DNA of 64,000 bases from Thermomonas aquatica (GTDB lineage: Bacteria; Pseudomonadota; Gammaproteobacteria; Xanthomonadales; Xanthomonadaceae), in contig NZ_CP040871.1 of NCBI RefSeq assembly GCF_006337105.1, positions 1,054,001 to 1,118,000 of the forward strand. Direction: 5' to 3'. The translations under genes were made by a program, and so were the position numbers. The notes below the pieces were generated by a model. The model made no database searches. It saw nothing but the letters and a program-made list of their open reading frames with translations, and was not told the origin of the DNA. Shown in pieces: positions 26,769 to 36,011 of this stretch; the stretch's first letter is position 1, and every line of letters starts with the position of its first letter.

Positions 26769-27275
26769 TCAGGTGCGCGCGTAATCCACAAACGCGAAGG
26801 CGACGGCATGCGCCGTATCGGCAGGATGCGCTTCGCGGGCGGTTTCGCGCCAGGCCCGCACATCGAAGCGCGGGAAGAAGGCATCCGCGCCTTCCACTTC
26901 GGTATCGACGAAGGTCAGGCGCATGTGCGTGGCCCATGGCAAGGCCAGCGCGTACAGCTCGCCACCGCCGATGATGCAGAGCTCATCGCCGTCATGGCCT
27001 GCGACATCCATCGCTTCCTCGAGCGAGGCCACCGCCTGCATGCCGTCGAACGGCACGCGCCCGCTGCGGGTCAGCACCAGGTTGCGCCGCTTCGGCAGCG
27101 CGCGGCCCAGCGACTCGGCGGTCTTGCGGCCCATCAGCACCGGCTTGCCCAGGGTCAGCGCCTTGAAGCGCTTGAGGTCGTCCGGCAGGTGCCACGGCAG
27201 CGCGTTGCCCTTGCCGATGGCGTAGTTGCGGTCCAGCGCGGCGACAAGCGAAACCTGCATCCGGGAAGCCGGCAT
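26769..27275 (-). CDS. folA: Dihydrofolate reductase
   Basis: A 168-residue enzyme making tetrahydrofolate with NADPH. Signatures are VAALDRNYAIGKGNALPWHLPDD, with the active-site acidic Asp in the LPDDL helix, VLMGRKTAESLG, CIIGGGELY and the closing TFVDTEVEGADAFFP. The ATG at 27275 overlaps the thyA TGA by 1 nt; an internal ATG at 27260 gives the more usual 163-residue form. It acts with ThyA, whose reaction produces the dihydrofolate that FolA reduces. Confidence 0.95.
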   Translation of the reverse strand: MPASRMQVSLVAALDRNYAIGKGNALPWHLPDDLKRFKALTLGKPVLMGRKTAESLGRALPKRRNLVLTRSGRVPFDGMQAVASLEEAMDVAGHDGDELCIIGGGELYALALPWATHMRLTFVDTEVEGADAFFPRFDVRAWRETAREAHPADTAHAVAFAFVDYART

Positions 27276-28069
27276 CAGACCGCGACCGGCGCCTTGATCG
27301 CGGGCAGCGGATCGTAGCCTTCGATCGCGATGTCGTCGTACGTGAAGCCGAAGATGTCCTTCACGTCCGGATTCAATTTCAGTGTCGGCAGCGCGCGCGG
27401 CGTGCGCGACAGTTGTTCGCGCGCCTGTTCGTAGTGGTTCGAGTACAGGTGCGCATCGCCCAGCGTGTGCACGAAGTCGCCGACCTGCAGCCCGCAGACC
27501 TGCGCCACCATGTGGGTCAGCAAGGCGTAGCTCGCGATGTTGAACGGCACGCCCAGGAAGATGTCGCCGCTGCGCTGGTACAGCTGGCAGCTGAGCTTGC
27601 CGTCGGCCACGTAGAACTGGAACAACGAGTGGCAGGGCATCAGCGCCATCTTCGGCAGCTCGGCCACGTTCCAGGCGCTGACGATCAAGCGGCGCGAATC
27701 CGGGTTGCGCTTGATCTCGTCGATCAGCCAGGAAACCTGGTCGACGGTCTTGCCGTCGGCGCCTTCCCAGCTGCGCCACTGCTTGCCGTAGACCGGGCCG
27801 AGCTCGCCGTGTTCATCGGCCCACTCGTCCCAGATGCTGACCTTGTTGTCCTTGAGGTAGGCGATGTTGGTCTCGCCCTGCAGGAACCACAGCAGCTCGT
27901 GGATGATCGAGCGCAGGTGCAGCTTCTTGGTGGTGACCAGCGGGAAGCCTGCGTTCAAGTCGAAGCGCATCTGCCAGCCGAACACGCTGCGGGTGCCGGT
28001 GCCGGTGCGGTCGGCTTTCTCGCTGCCGTGCTCCAGCACGTGACCCAGCAAATCCAGGTATTGCCTCAC
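27275..28069 (-). CDS. thyA: Thymidylate synthase
   Basis: A 264-residue enzyme methylating dUMP to dTMP with methylenetetrahydrofolate, exactly the E. coli length. The catalytic nucleophile is C146 in [23 protein letters not shown] (phosphate binding), [14 protein letters not shown] and [20 protein letters not shown] are all intact. The GTG start at 28069 overlaps the lgt stop by 4 nt (GTGA). The order lgt-thyA-folA makes a translationally coupled trio. Confidence 0.97.
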   Translation of the reverse strand: MRQYLDLLGHVLEHGSEKADRTGTGTRSVFGWQMRFDLNAGFPLVTTKKLHLRSIIHELLWFLQGETNIAYLKDNKVSIWDEWADEHGELGPVYGKQWRSWEGADGKTVDQVSWLIDEIKRNPDSRRLIVSAWNVAELPKMALMPCHSLFQFYVADGKLSCQLYQRSGDIFLGVPFNIASYALLTHMVAQVCGLQVGDFVHTLGDAHLYSNHYEQAREQLSRTPRALPTLKLNPDVKDIFGFTYDDIAIEGYDPLPAIKAPVAV

Positions 28070-28992
28070 TTCGCCGCCTCCGCAGCAGGCTGCGGCATCA
28101 GGGTCGGCGAGGAATGCGATTTCCAGCACCAGAACAGGCCCAGCAGGATCAGCGGCAGGCTCAATACCTGGCCCATGGTCAGCCAACCGAAGGCGAGGTA
28201 GCCGAGTTGCGCATCGGGTTCGCGCACGAATTCGACCAGGAAGCGGAAGCAGCCGTACAGCAGCGCGAACAGCCCGGACACGGCATAGCGCGGGCGCGGC
28301 TTGCGCGAGTACCAGACCAGCACGCAGAACATCACCAGCCCTTCCAGCGTGGCCTGGTACAGCTGCGAGGGATGGCGGGCGAAGCTGTCGAGGATGCCGC
28401 TGTCGAACTGCGCCTTCAACGTGCCCGGATCCATGGAAGCGAACGGTTCCGGCAGCGCCCGCGGGAACACCACGCCCCAGCCGTCGAACGCGGTGCCCTG
28501 GGTCGGCTTGCCCCACAGCTCGCCGCCGATCCAGTTGCCGATGCGGCCGAAGCCGAGCCCCGCCGGCACCAGCGGCGCGACGAAATCGACCGTATCGAAG
28601 AAATGCAGGCGCTGCCGGCGCGACCACCACCACACCGCCGCCAGCACGCCCAGCAGGCCGCCGTGGAAGCTCATGCCGCCTTCCCAGACCCTGAAGATCA
28701 TCAGCGGGTTGGCGATGAAATCGGCGAAGCCGTAGAACAGGATGTAGCCGATGCGCCCGCCCAGCACCACGCCGAGCATGGCGTAGAACATCAGGTCGCC
28801 GAAGCCGTTGTCGTCGACGCCGGGCAAGCGGCCGGCGCGCACGCGGCGGCGGCCCAACCACCACGCCACGATGAAGCCGAGCAGGTACATCACGCCGTAC
28901 CAGTGCACTTGCGGATGCACGCTGCCCAGCAGCGGCAGGTTCCAGGTCCCGAGGTCGAGGGCGATGGGGTCGATCTGGTGTAGGTAAGGCAT
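28066..28992 (-). CDS. lgt: Prolipoprotein diacylglyceryl transferase Lgt
   Basis: A 308-residue inner membrane enzyme adding diacylglycerol to the lipobox cysteine of prolipoproteins. Seven hydrophobic segments are visible, with [32 protein letters not shown] (His in the active-site loop) and the Lgt signature [14 protein letters not shown], where the usual second Asn of GNxxNxE is Gly. LYQATLEG and [11 protein letters not shown] follow. A CACAAT hexamer ends 5 nt before the ATG with no usable ribosome binding site, so it too may be leaderless. Confidence 0.95.
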   Translation of the reverse strand: MPYLHQIDPIALDLGTWNLPLLGSVHPQVHWYGVMYLLGFIVAWWLGRRRVRAGRLPGVDDNGFGDLMFYAMLGVVLGGRIGYILFYGFADFIANPLMIFRVWEGGMSFHGGLLGVLAAVWWWSRRQRLHFFDTVDFVAPLVPAGLGFGRIGNWIGGELWGKPTQGTAFDGWGVVFPRALPEPFASMDPGTLKAQFDSGILDSFARHPSQLYQATLEGLVMFCVLVWYSRKPRPRYAVSGLFALLYGCFRFLVEFVREPDAQLGYLAFGWLTMGQVLSLPLILLGLFWCWKSHSSPTLMPQPAAEAAK

Positions 28993-29021
28993 GCCCTATT
29001 GTGCCGCAGCCGGCATGGCGG

Positions 29022-29525
29022 CTACAGGAAAACCGGTTGGTTCGGCAGTTCGTCCTCGTCGACGCCGCCGGGTTCCTGCGGGAAATGCAGGGCCAGCAGG
29101 TCGCCGACCGCCTCGATGCCGGCGACCACGCCATCCGCATACTCGCCGGCGCGCAGTCGCTCCTCCATCAGCAGGCAGACGCCGCGCCATTGTTCGTCGC
29201 TGACCAGGCCGGCCAGGCCGCGGTCGGCGACGATCTCGATGCGCTGGTCGGCCAGCAGCAGGTAGACCAGCACCCCGTTGTTGGCTGCCGTGTCCCACAC
29301 GCGCAGGCGGCCGAAGGCGTCGAGCGCGCGCGTGCGCGCCTGGGTGCCGCGCAACACCTCGCGCCAGTGCAAGGCGCCTTCCACCGCGAAGCAGATTTCG
29401 CCCGCATGGCAGGTTTCGCCGACCGCGATCGCCGCGGCGATCCGCTGCATGTCCGCAGCCGGGAAGCGCGCACGGGCATTGCCGGTGAACAGGTGCGCGA
29501 ATAGGCGCTTGGGCATGCCTGCCAT
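29022..29525 (-). CDS. TPM-domain protein (cytosolic, second of a pair)
   Basis: A 167-residue protein with the TPM/DUF477 fold but no signal peptide or membrane segment. Core blocks include [26 protein letters not shown] and [13 protein letters not shown], the counterpart of the IEVGYGLEG region in the upstream paralogue. The ATG at 29525 overlaps the stop of the larger TPM gene by 1 nt, so the two are made together. Function is unknown; TPM proteins have been linked to photosystem repair in plants and to LemA partners in bacteria. Confidence 0.8.
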   Translation of the reverse strand: MAGMPKRLFAHLFTGNARARFPAADMQRIAAAIAVGETCHAGEICFAVEGALHWREVLRGTQARTRALDAFGRLRVWDTAANNGVLVYLLLADQRIEIVADRGLAGLVSDEQWRGVCLLMEERLRAGEYADGVVAGIEAVGDLLALHFPQEPGGVDEDELPNQPVFL

Positions 29526-30412
29526 CACCAACTCCCCGAGGCGCCACCGCCCCCGGAGGAACCGCCGCCGCCCGACCAGCCGCCGCCGGAACTGCCGCCG
29601 CCCCAATCGCCGCCGCTGCCGCCGCCGAAACCGCCCCAGTCGCCTTGCCGCGCATAACGGCCGCCGCCACCGCCGCCGAGCAGGCCGGTGAAGAACCCGA
29701 TCACCGCGCCGAAGCCGGCGACGAAGACCACCAGCGACATCAGCCATGCGACCAGCGCGCCCACGGCGGCGGTGAGCAGGATGCGCAGTCCCGCCGGCAA
29801 CCCGCCGAACACGGACCGCGCGACCAGCGACCCGATGAAGGCGCCGAACAAGGCGAACAACCATGCGTCGCCGCTGTCCGCGCCGGTCGGATTGCTGGCC
29901 ACCGGTTCCGGCAAGGGCTCGCCATCGACCAGCTTCACCAGTTGCGCGGTGGCATCGATGATCCCGCCGGCGTAATCGCCCTGGCGGAATTTCGGCACCA
30001 TGTATTCCTGGATCACGCGGCCGGCGGTGATGTCGGGGATCGCCCCTTCCAATCCGTAACCGACCTCGATGCGCACCTTGCGATCGTCCTTGGCGACGAT
30101 GAGCAGCAGGCCGTCATCGACCCCCTTGCGCCCGAGCTTGAACGATTCGAAGGCGCGCACCGCGTACTGCTCGATGGTTTCCGGGGCAGTGCTGGGGATG
30201 ACCAGCACCTGCAACTGGCTGCCCTTGCGTTGCTGCAGGGCCAGCGCCTGCTGCTCGAGCTGCTGCTTGGCCGCGGCATCGAGGGTGCCGGTGGTGTCCA
30301 CCACCGGCGAGTCGAAGGCCGGGACTGCGGCCTGTTGCTGCGCCAGCGCTGCGAACGGCAGGCACAGCAGCCACAGGACCAGCAGCGCGCGCGTGGCGAA
30401 GCGCCGCATCAT
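29525..30412 (-). CDS. YgcG-type TPM-domain membrane protein
   Basis: A 295-residue protein: signal peptide ALLVLWLLCLPFAALAQ, periplasmic TPM domain (about residues 30-165, with VDDGLLLIVAKDDRKVRIEV and GLEGAIPD), two to three transmembrane helices, and a C-terminal tail of nearly pure Gly/Ser/Trp. That architecture matches YgcG-like proteins. The glycine-rich tail is about 50 residues and probably disordered. It lies 16 nt downstream of lemA; LemA and TPM proteins are often encoded together, which suggests a shared envelope role. Confidence 0.88.
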   Translation of the reverse strand: MMRRFATRALLVLWLLCLPFAALAQQQAAVPAFDSPVVDTTGTLDAAAKQQLEQQALALQQRKGSQLQVLVIPSTAPETIEQYAVRAFESFKLGRKGVDDGLLLIVAKDDRKVRIEVGYGLEGAIPDITAGRVIQEYMVPKFRQGDYAGGIIDATAQLVKLVDGEPLPEPVASNPTGADSGDAWLFALFGAFIGSLVARSVFGGLPAGLRILLTAAVGALVAWLMSLVVFVAGFGAVIGFFTGLLGGGGGGRYARQGDWGGFGGGSGGDWGGGSSGGGWSGGGGSSGGGGASGSW

Positions 30413-30428
30413 CGGGCGTAGGCGCGGA

Positions 30429-31034
30429 TCAGCCGTTGGAGGGCGCGGGCGCCGCAGGTGCCGGCGCGCCGAAATCCACGTTCGGCGCCTGCTGGATCTG
30501 CGCTTCGTTCTCCACCGTGAAGTTGGGCTTGGGCTTGTAGCCGAACACCATCGCGGTCAGGTTGACCGGGAACTGGCGGATGTAGGTGTTGTAGTCCTGC
30601 ACCAGCTGGATGTAGCGGCCGCGGGCCACGGTGATGCGGTTCTCGGTGCCTTCCAGCTGCGTCTGCAGGTTGAGGAAGGAGGTATCCGCCTTCAGGTTCG
30701 GATAGTTCTCGCTGACCATCATCAGCCGGCCCAGCGCCTGGCTGAGTTCGCCCTGCGCCGCCTGGTACTGCGCCAGCGAGGCGGCATCGTCGGCGTTGAC
30801 GTTGATCTGCCCGACCTTGGCGCGCGCCTCGGTCACCGCGGTCAGCACCTGCTGCTCGTGCGCGGCATAGCCTTTCACCGTGTTCACCAGGTTCGGGATC
30901 AGGTCGGCGCGGCGCTTGTACTGGTTCAGCACTTCCGACCAGCCGGCCTTGACCGCCTCGTCCTTGGTCTGGATCCGGTTGTAGCCGCAGCCGGACAGCA
31001 GCATCGACAGCATGAGCAACACGATGACGCGCAT
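30429..31034 (-). CDS. LemA family lipoprotein
   Basis: A 201-residue LemA protein. The N-terminus MRVIVLLMLSMLLSGC ends in a lipobox with C16, so it is a lipoprotein. The long four-helix-type body has YNRIQTKDEAVKAGWSEV, RRADLIPNLVNTVKGY and ENYPNLKAD, all family signatures. A Pro/Ala-rich tail follows. GGGAGGGG gives a strong ribosome binding site. The gene heads the lemA-TPM-TPM cluster. Its molecular role is not known. Confidence 0.93.
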   Translation of the reverse strand: MRVIVLLMLSMLLSGCGYNRIQTKDEAVKAGWSEVLNQYKRRADLIPNLVNTVKGYAAHEQQVLTAVTEARAKVGQINVNADDAASLAQYQAAQGELSQALGRLMMVSENYPNLKADTSFLNLQTQLEGTENRITVARGRYIQLVQDYNTYIRQFPVNLTAMVFGYKPKPNFTVENEAQIQQAPNVDFGAPAPAAPAPSNG

Positions 31035-31054
31035 GGCACCCCTCCCTGTTTAGG

Positions 31055-31075
31055 TCGATGCCATTGCAGCATCGA
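31055..31075. repeat. Perfect 7-bp inverted repeat between terC and lemA
   Basis: TCGATGC and GCATCGA face each other across a 7-nt loop in the 69-nt spacer. No T-run follows on either strand, so it is not a clear terminator. It may be a processing hairpin or an operator in front of lemA. Confidence 0.4.
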
Positions 31076-31103
31076 ACCCGTTAAGCCGTCTTCACCCAGC
31101 CGC

Positions 31104-31838
31104 TCACTCCGGCAGCCCGCGGCGGCGCGCGTTGCGCTTGGCCCACAGGTTGAGGCATTCCACCGCCGCGGAGAAGCCCATCGCGCCGTAGATGTAGCCC
31201 TTCGGCACATGCATGCCGAAGCCTTCCAGCACCAGGTAGGCGCCGACCAGCACGATGAAGGCCAAGGCCAGCATCTTGATCGTCGGGTTGCGGTCGATGA
31301 AGCGGCCCAGCGGCCCCGAGGCCAGCAGCATCACCCCGACCGCCAGCAGGATCGCCAGCACCATGATGATCTTCTGGTTGGCCATGCCCACCGCGGCGAT
31401 CACCGAGTCCAGCGAGAACACGATGTCGATCACCGCGATCTGCGCGATCACCATCCAGAACGAATTCATCGGCTTGGTGTCGATGTCCTCTTCCTCGGCC
31501 TCGCCGACCACCAGGTCGCGCACCTCCATGGTGCCCTTCACCAGCAGGAACACGCCGCCCAGGATCAGCACCAGGTCGCGCACCGAGATGCCCTGGCCGA
31601 ACAGGCTGAACAGGTCGTCGGTGAGCCCGGCCAGCCAGGCCAGGGTCAGCAGCAGGGCGATGCGGGTGATGCAGGCCACCGCGATGCCGAACCGGCGCGC
31701 CTTCTCGCGGGTGGCGTGCGGCAGCTTGCTGACCGCGATCGAGATGAACACCAGGTTGTCGATGCCGAGGACGATCTCGATCGCGCTCAGGGTGATCAGG
31801 GTGATCCAGGCCTGCGGATCGGTCAGCAGTGCAATCAT
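31104..31838 (-). CDS. TerC family integral membrane protein
   Basis: A 244-residue membrane protein with about seven hydrophobic segments. It carries the TerC signatures ALSAIEIVLGIDNLVFI and VIDIVFSLDSVIAAVGM, each with an intramembrane Asp likely to bind metal. Family members have been tied to manganese efflux or metalation of exported proteins, and to tellurite resistance. It ends with a basic tail. It lies 16 nt downstream of the diacylglycerol kinase gene in the same direction. Confidence 0.92.
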   Translation of the reverse strand: MIALLTDPQAWITLITLSAIEIVLGIDNLVFISIAVSKLPHATREKARRFGIAVACITRIALLLTLAWLAGLTDDLFSLFGQGISVRDLVLILGGVFLLVKGTMEVRDLVVGEAEEEDIDTKPMNSFWMVIAQIAVIDIVFSLDSVIAAVGMANQKIIMVLAILLAVGVMLLASGPLGRFIDRNPTIKMLALAFIVLVGAYLVLEGFGMHVPKGYIYGAMGFSAAVECLNLWAKRNARRRGLPE

Positions 31839-31854
31839 CGGTACGGTCGTCTCG

Positions 31855-32241
31855 TCAGCCTTGCAGCAGGCGCGGGCCGAGGATCAGCGCCCACACCAGG
31901 ATCACGTTCATCATCAGCACGAACACCGCCGCCGAGCCCATGTCCTTGGCGCGGCCGGCCAGTTCGTGGCGCTCCGCGCCGTAGCGTTCGATGATCGCCT
32001 CCATCGAGGAGTTCATCAGCTCCATCGCCATCACCAGCAGGCAGCTGCCGATCAGCAGCGCGCGTTCGACGCCGTTGCCGCCCAGCATCCAGCCCAGCGG
32101 GCCGAGCACGACGAACAGGCAGACTTCGAGGCGGAAGCTGGATTCGTGCAGCCAGGCCGAACGCAGGCCCTGGATCGACCAGATCGCGGCCTTCATCACC
32201 CCCGCCGGACCACGCGGGAGGTGGCCATAGATGTCAGCCAT
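31855..32241 (-). CDS. dgkA: Diacylglycerol kinase DgkA
   Basis: A 128-residue, three-helix inner membrane kinase that phosphorylates diacylglycerol left over from periplasmic glucan and LPS modification. The signature MAMELMNSSMEAIIERYGAE contains the catalytic Glu (ELMNSS in place of the usual ELLNTAIE block), with GRAKDMGSAAVF after it. The first part, VMKAAIWSIQGLRSAW, is the usual amphipathic helix. The ATG at 32241 is used; shortening to MKAAIW is possible. Confidence 0.9.
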   Translation of the reverse strand: MADIYGHLPRGPAGVMKAAIWSIQGLRSAWLHESSFRLEVCLFVVLGPLGWMLGGNGVERALLIGSCLLVMAMELMNSSMEAIIERYGAERHELAGRAKDMGSAAVFVLMMNVILVWALILGPRLLQG

Positions 32242-32423
32242 GCAGGAACACTCGGGATTTGGCGGGCATGGCGGAACGCGGCTGCGGGAACGCCCGGATT
32301 CTGCCACAAGGGCCACGGTGCCGCCCGTGTCCGCGTCCGGCAGGCGCATGAGCGGGTGGCGCGGACGGACGGGCGGGTCGCCGCCGCAGCGCCTACGTCG
32401 GATCCGGCGGCGGGGCCTGGCGC

Positions 32424-32444
32424 GCCGGGTGAGCCGAACCCGGC
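32424..32444 (-). terminator. GC-rich stem downstream of the MacB-like permease
   Basis: A 7-bp stem (GCCGGGT and ACCCGGC, 7-nt loop) begins about 16 nt after the permease stop on the minus strand. It has no T-run, so it is at best a weak terminator or RNA-stabilising hairpin. The rest of the 218-nt spacer up to dgkA holds nothing I can recognise. Confidence 0.25.
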
Positions 32445-32459
32445 CCGGCGCTGCCCACG

Positions 32460-33695
32460 CTATTGCTGCCTGAGCGCCTCGATCGGGTCCAGCAGCGACG
32501 CCTTGCGCGCCGGGTAGTAGCCGAAGAACAAGCCGGTGCCGATCGAGAATGCCGCCGCCAGCATCACCACCTGGGCGTTCAGCTGCACCGGCAGGTCGCC
32601 GATCTTGCCGACGACCAGCGCCCCCACCACCCCGATCGCGATCCCGATCACCCCGCCGATCAGCGAGATCAGCATCGCCTCGGCCAGGAACTGCCGGCGC
32701 ACGTCGCGCGGCCCCGCGCCCACCGCCATGCGCAGGCCGATCTCGCGGATGCGCTCGGTCACCGACACCAGCATGATGTTCATGATGCCGATGCCGCCGA
32801 TGATCAGGCAGATGCCGGCGACCGCGCCCAGCAGCTTCGACATCAGGTTGGTGGTGGCGGTGCGGGTGGCGACGATCTGGCTGATGTTGCGCACCGCGAA
32901 GTCGTCCTCCGCGCCCGGCTCGATCTTGTGCCGCTGGCGCAGCAAGGCCTCGATCTCGCCCTGCGCGCTGCCCAGGTTGCGCGCGTCGTCGATGCCCACC
33001 GAGATCTGCTGCACCGCGCCCGGCGGCATCGATTGCGAGTTCGACAGGCGCCGGCGCGCGGTTTCCAGCGGCACCACCACCATGTCGTCCTGGTCCTGGC
33101 CGAAGCCGCCCTGGCCCTTCGGTTTCAGCGTGCCCACCACCGTGAACGGCACCCGCCCGAGGCGCACGGTCTGGCCGATGCCGCTGTCCTCGCCGAACAG
33201 GGTCTTGCGCACGGTTTCGCCGAGGATCACCGGCTTGGCGCTGCCCGCGTAATCGTTGGCCTGGAAGCCCGCGCCGTCGGCGATCTGCCAGTCGTTGATC
33301 GCGAACCAGTCGTCCTGCACGCCCTGCCAGCTGGTCGAGGCGTTGTTCTCGGCGAACACCACCTGGGTATTGCCGCGCAGCGAACCGGAGGCGTACTGCA
33401 CGGTCGGGACTTCGTTGCGGATGGCCTCGACGTCGCCGTCGTTGAGGCTCCAGCGGCTGCCCTGGGCGACGCGCGCGCCACCCGGGCCCATGCCGCCGGC
33501 GCCGCCGATGTCGAGCCGCTGCGAACCGAGGCCGGACACCATCTTGTCGATCTCGGCCTGGGTGCCCTGGCCGATCGAGACCATCACGATCACCGCGGCG
33601 ATGCCGATGATCACGCCCAGCGAGGTCAGCGCACTGCGCATCCAGTTGCCGCGCAGGGCGAAGAAGGCGGTGCGCAGGATGTCGAGCAAGGTCAT
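32460..33695 (-). CDS. MacB-like ABC transporter permease
   Basis: A 411-residue permease with an N-terminal transmembrane helix (SALTSLGVIIGIAAVIVMVSIG), a periplasmic MacB-type domain of about 220 residues, and three C-terminal helices containing the FtsX-type block TERIREIGLRMAVGAGPRDV. E. coli MacB fuses the ATPase to this unit; here they are separate genes. The ATG overlaps the ATPase stop by 4 nt. Export of a peptide, lipoprotein or drug through a TolC partner (not in the window) is the likely job. Confidence 0.92.
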   Translation of the reverse strand: MTLLDILRTAFFALRGNWMRSALTSLGVIIGIAAVIVMVSIGQGTQAEIDKMVSGLGSQRLDIGGAGGMGPGGARVAQGSRWSLNDGDVEAIRNEVPTVQYASGSLRGNTQVVFAENNASTSWQGVQDDWFAINDWQIADGAGFQANDYAGSAKPVILGETVRKTLFGEDSGIGQTVRLGRVPFTVVGTLKPKGQGGFGQDQDDMVVVPLETARRRLSNSQSMPPGAVQQISVGIDDARNLGSAQGEIEALLRQRHKIEPGAEDDFAVRNISQIVATRTATTNLMSKLLGAVAGICLIIGGIGIMNIMLVSVTERIREIGLRMAVGAGPRDVRRQFLAEAMLISLIGGVIGIAIGVVGALVVGKIGDLPVQLNAQVVMLAAAFSIGTGLFFGYYPARKASLLDPIEALRQQ

Positions 33696-34408
33696 GCCGC
33701 GGCCTCCGCATCGGTTTGCGGATGCAAGTCGCCGTCGTGCATCACGTAGGTGCGGTCCGCATGCGCGGCCACGTGCGCATCGTGTGTGATCAGGATCACG
33801 GTGTGGCCGTCGTCGCGCAGGCGCTTGAACAGGGCCAGGATCTCCTCGCCGGTCTTGCTGTCCAATGCGCCGGTGGGTTCGTCCGCGAGCAGGATCGGCG
33901 GACTGTTGACCAGGGCGCGGGCGATCGCCACGCGCTGCTGCTGGCCGCCGGACAGTTCGTTCGGGCGATGCCCGGCGCGTTCGCCCAAGCCGACCGAGAC
34001 CAGCGCCGCGCGCGCGCGTTCGCGGCGCTCCGCATGCGGGATCCGCGCATACCCCAGCGGCATCGCCACGTTGTCGGTGGCGTCCATCCGCGGCAACAGG
34101 TGGAAGCCCTGGAACACGAAGCCGATCTTGTCGCGGCGCAGCCCGGCCAGCGCCTCCTTGTCCAGGGTGGAGACGTCCACGCCATCGCAGAAATACTTGC
34201 CCGAACTGGGGGTGTCGAGGCACCCGATCAGGTTCATCAGGGTCGACTTGCCGGAGCCGGACGGGCCCATGATGGCGACGAACTCGCCGCGGTCGATGAC
34301 AAGGTCGACCGCCTTCAACGCCACCACTTCCGCTTCGGTGCCGGCGGAATACACCTTGCCCAGGCCCTGGGTGCGGATCACCGGGACCGGCGCCGAACCG
34401 GCCGCCAT
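33692..34408 (-). CDS. MacB/LolD-type ABC transporter ATP-binding protein
   Basis: A 238-residue ATPase with all motifs intact: Walker A GPSGSGKST, Q-loop FVFQGFHLLP, signature LSGGQQQR, Walker B ILLADEPTGALD and the switch His in LITHDAHVA. Sequence type fits the MacB/LolD/FtsE group that powers mechanotransmission rather than substrate transport. The ATG at 34408 overlaps the adaptor stop by 1 nt, and its own stop overlaps the permease start. Confidence 0.95.
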   Translation of the reverse strand: MAAGSAPVPVIRTQGLGKVYSAGTEAEVVALKAVDLVIDRGEFVAIMGPSGSGKSTLMNLIGCLDTPSSGKYFCDGVDVSTLDKEALAGLRRDKIGFVFQGFHLLPRMDATDNVAMPLGYARIPHAERRERARAALVSVGLGERAGHRPNELSGGQQQRVAIARALVNSPPILLADEPTGALDSKTGEEILALFKRLRDDGHTVILITHDAHVAAHADRTYVMHDGDLHPQTDAEAAA

Positions 34409-35967
34409 CACTTGCTCTCCGTCGCAGCACGCTCTCCGGAGATGACCAGGTCGCCTTCGGCGATCTCGCGTCCCGATATTTCGGTATTGGTGCCATCGCT
34501 GGCGCCGACCCGCGCCATCACCGCCACCGGCTTGCCGTCGACCAGCTTGTAGACGGTGACCCGCTTCGCGCTGAGCTGCGCTTCCAGCGCCGAATTCCAG
34601 GTGGCGCGCTGGGCATCGTCCAGGCTCGCGGTGAACGCGGCGAATTGCTGCTTGAAGCGCTCGCGCATGCGCGAGCGCATCTGCGCCTGCATGCTCGCGT
34701 CGGGCGCGCGGCCCGTGCGCGGCGGGCCGCCCGGGCCGCCGCCGAATAGGCGGCTGCCGCCCTGCTGGCCGTTCTGGCCTTGCGCCTGCGCCATCCGCTC
34801 GGCCTGGCGCTTCTGCATCTCCTGCAAGCCGCTGTCGAACGCCGCCTGCTGCCGGGAGTCGAGCTTCATGCTGGCGGCGAGCGCCTGCAGGTCGTCCGCC
34901 ATGCCGGCATTGCCGCGTCCGCCGCCTTGCGCTTGCGCCTGGCCCGGCCCGGCCGGCTGCATGGCGGCCAGCGGCGAACCTTCGGTGGGCTTGAAGCGCA
35001 ACGCCGCATTGGCGATGGTCAGCACGTTGCTGCGCTTGCTGACCTCGATCTCGGCATTGACGGTCAGGCCGGGCAGCAGGGTGCCGTCGCTGTTGTCGAC
35101 GGTCACCACCACCGGGTAGGTGACGACGTTGTTGGAGGTCGTCGCCGACAGCCGCACCTGGTCGACCACGCCCTTGAACTGGCGATCGGGGAAGGCATCC
35201 GCGTTGAAGCTGACCGACTGGCCAACCTTGACCTGGCCGATGTCGGATTCGTCGACGGCCAGCTCGATCTTCATCTTCGCCAGGTCCTCGGCGATGGTGA
35301 ACAGTTCCGGCGCCGACAGGCTGGCGGCCACGGTCTGGCCGGGTTCGATGGTGCGGGTCAGCACCACGCCGTCCACCGGCGAGCGGATCACCGTGCGCTG
35401 CAGGTTGACCCGGGTGGTCTGGGTCGAGGCGGTCTGCTGGCGGATCTGCGCCTGCGCCGAATTCACCTGCGCCTGCGCCTGTTCCAGCGATGCGCGGGCC
35501 AGGTCGACCTCGCTCTTGCTCACCAGCTGTTGCCGGCCCAGGTCGGCCTTGCGCTCGTAGTCCAGCCGGGCGTTGCGCAGGCCGGCCTGCGCCTGCCGCA
35601 GCGAGGCCTGCGCGCTGGCGATCTGCGCCGAACCCTGTTCGATCTGCGCCCGGTAGGTGGAGGCGTCGATCGTGGCCAGCACCTCGCCTTTCTTCACGTG
35701 GTCGTTGAAATCGACCATGACCTCGGTGATCTGGCCGGAGACCTGGCTGCCCACGGTGACCGTGGAGATCGCGCTGAGCGTGCCGGTCGAGGAAATCGCC
35801 ACGCGGATGTCGCCGCGCTGCACGGTTTCGGTGCGGAAGGCGCCTTCGGCTTCGGCCGCCGTCCGCTTGCTCCAGGCATACCAGCCCAGTCCCAGCAGGG
35901 CGAGCACCACGACCGCGATGATGATCTTGCGCAACGGCAACGAAGGAGAACGACGGGACTGGCTCAT
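34408..35967 (-). CDS. MacA-like periplasmic adaptor with an LTxxQ-like insert
   Basis: A 519-residue membrane fusion protein. One anchor helix (residues 14-30) is followed by the biotinyl-lipoyl half TVTVGSQVSGQITEVMVDFNDHV, a long coiled-coil hairpin (about 110-195), the second lipoyl half and the beta-barrel. After AALRFKPTEG (residue 330) comes an insert of about 135 residues, Gln/Met/Gly-rich, containing KLDSRQQAAF and SLDDAQRATW, which resemble LTxxQ motifs of Spy/CpxP proteins. The membrane-proximal domain resumes at VTVYKLVDGKP. E. coli MacA is about 371 residues. The adaptor heads a coupled adaptor-ATPase-permease operon. Confidence 0.9.
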   Translation of the reverse strand: MSQSRRSPSLPLRKIIIAVVVLALLGLGWYAWSKRTAAEAEGAFRTETVQRGDIRVAISSTGTLSAISTVTVGSQVSGQITEVMVDFNDHVKKGEVLATIDASTYRAQIEQGSAQIASAQASLRQAQAGLRNARLDYERKADLGRQQLVSKSEVDLARASLEQAQAQVNSAQAQIRQQTASTQTTRVNLQRTVIRSPVDGVVLTRTIEPGQTVAASLSAPELFTIAEDLAKMKIELAVDESDIGQVKVGQSVSFNADAFPDRQFKGVVDQVRLSATTSNNVVTYPVVVTVDNSDGTLLPGLTVNAEIEVSKRSNVLTIANAALRFKPTEGSPLAAMQPAGPGQAQAQGGGRGNAGMADDLQALAASMKLDSRQQAAFDSGLQEMQKRQAERMAQAQGQNGQQGGSRLFGGGPGGPPRTGRAPDASMQAQMRSRMRERFKQQFAAFTASLDDAQRATWNSALEAQLSAKRVTVYKLVDGKPVAVMARVGASDGTNTEISGREIAEGDLVISGERAATESK

Positions 35968-36011
35968 GCGTGGGGGGAGGTCTTCGGCAAAGGGAGGGGA
36001 ACGCGCGGGCA

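Noticed and set aside
31055..31075. The terC-lemA inverted repeat as a tRNA T-arm or intrinsic terminator.
   Set aside because: No other tRNA arms, no CCA end and no T-run on either strand.
32242..32459. A small gene in the 218-nt spacer between dgkA and the permease.
   Set aside because: No frame has both a plausible start with ribosome binding site and protein-like composition.
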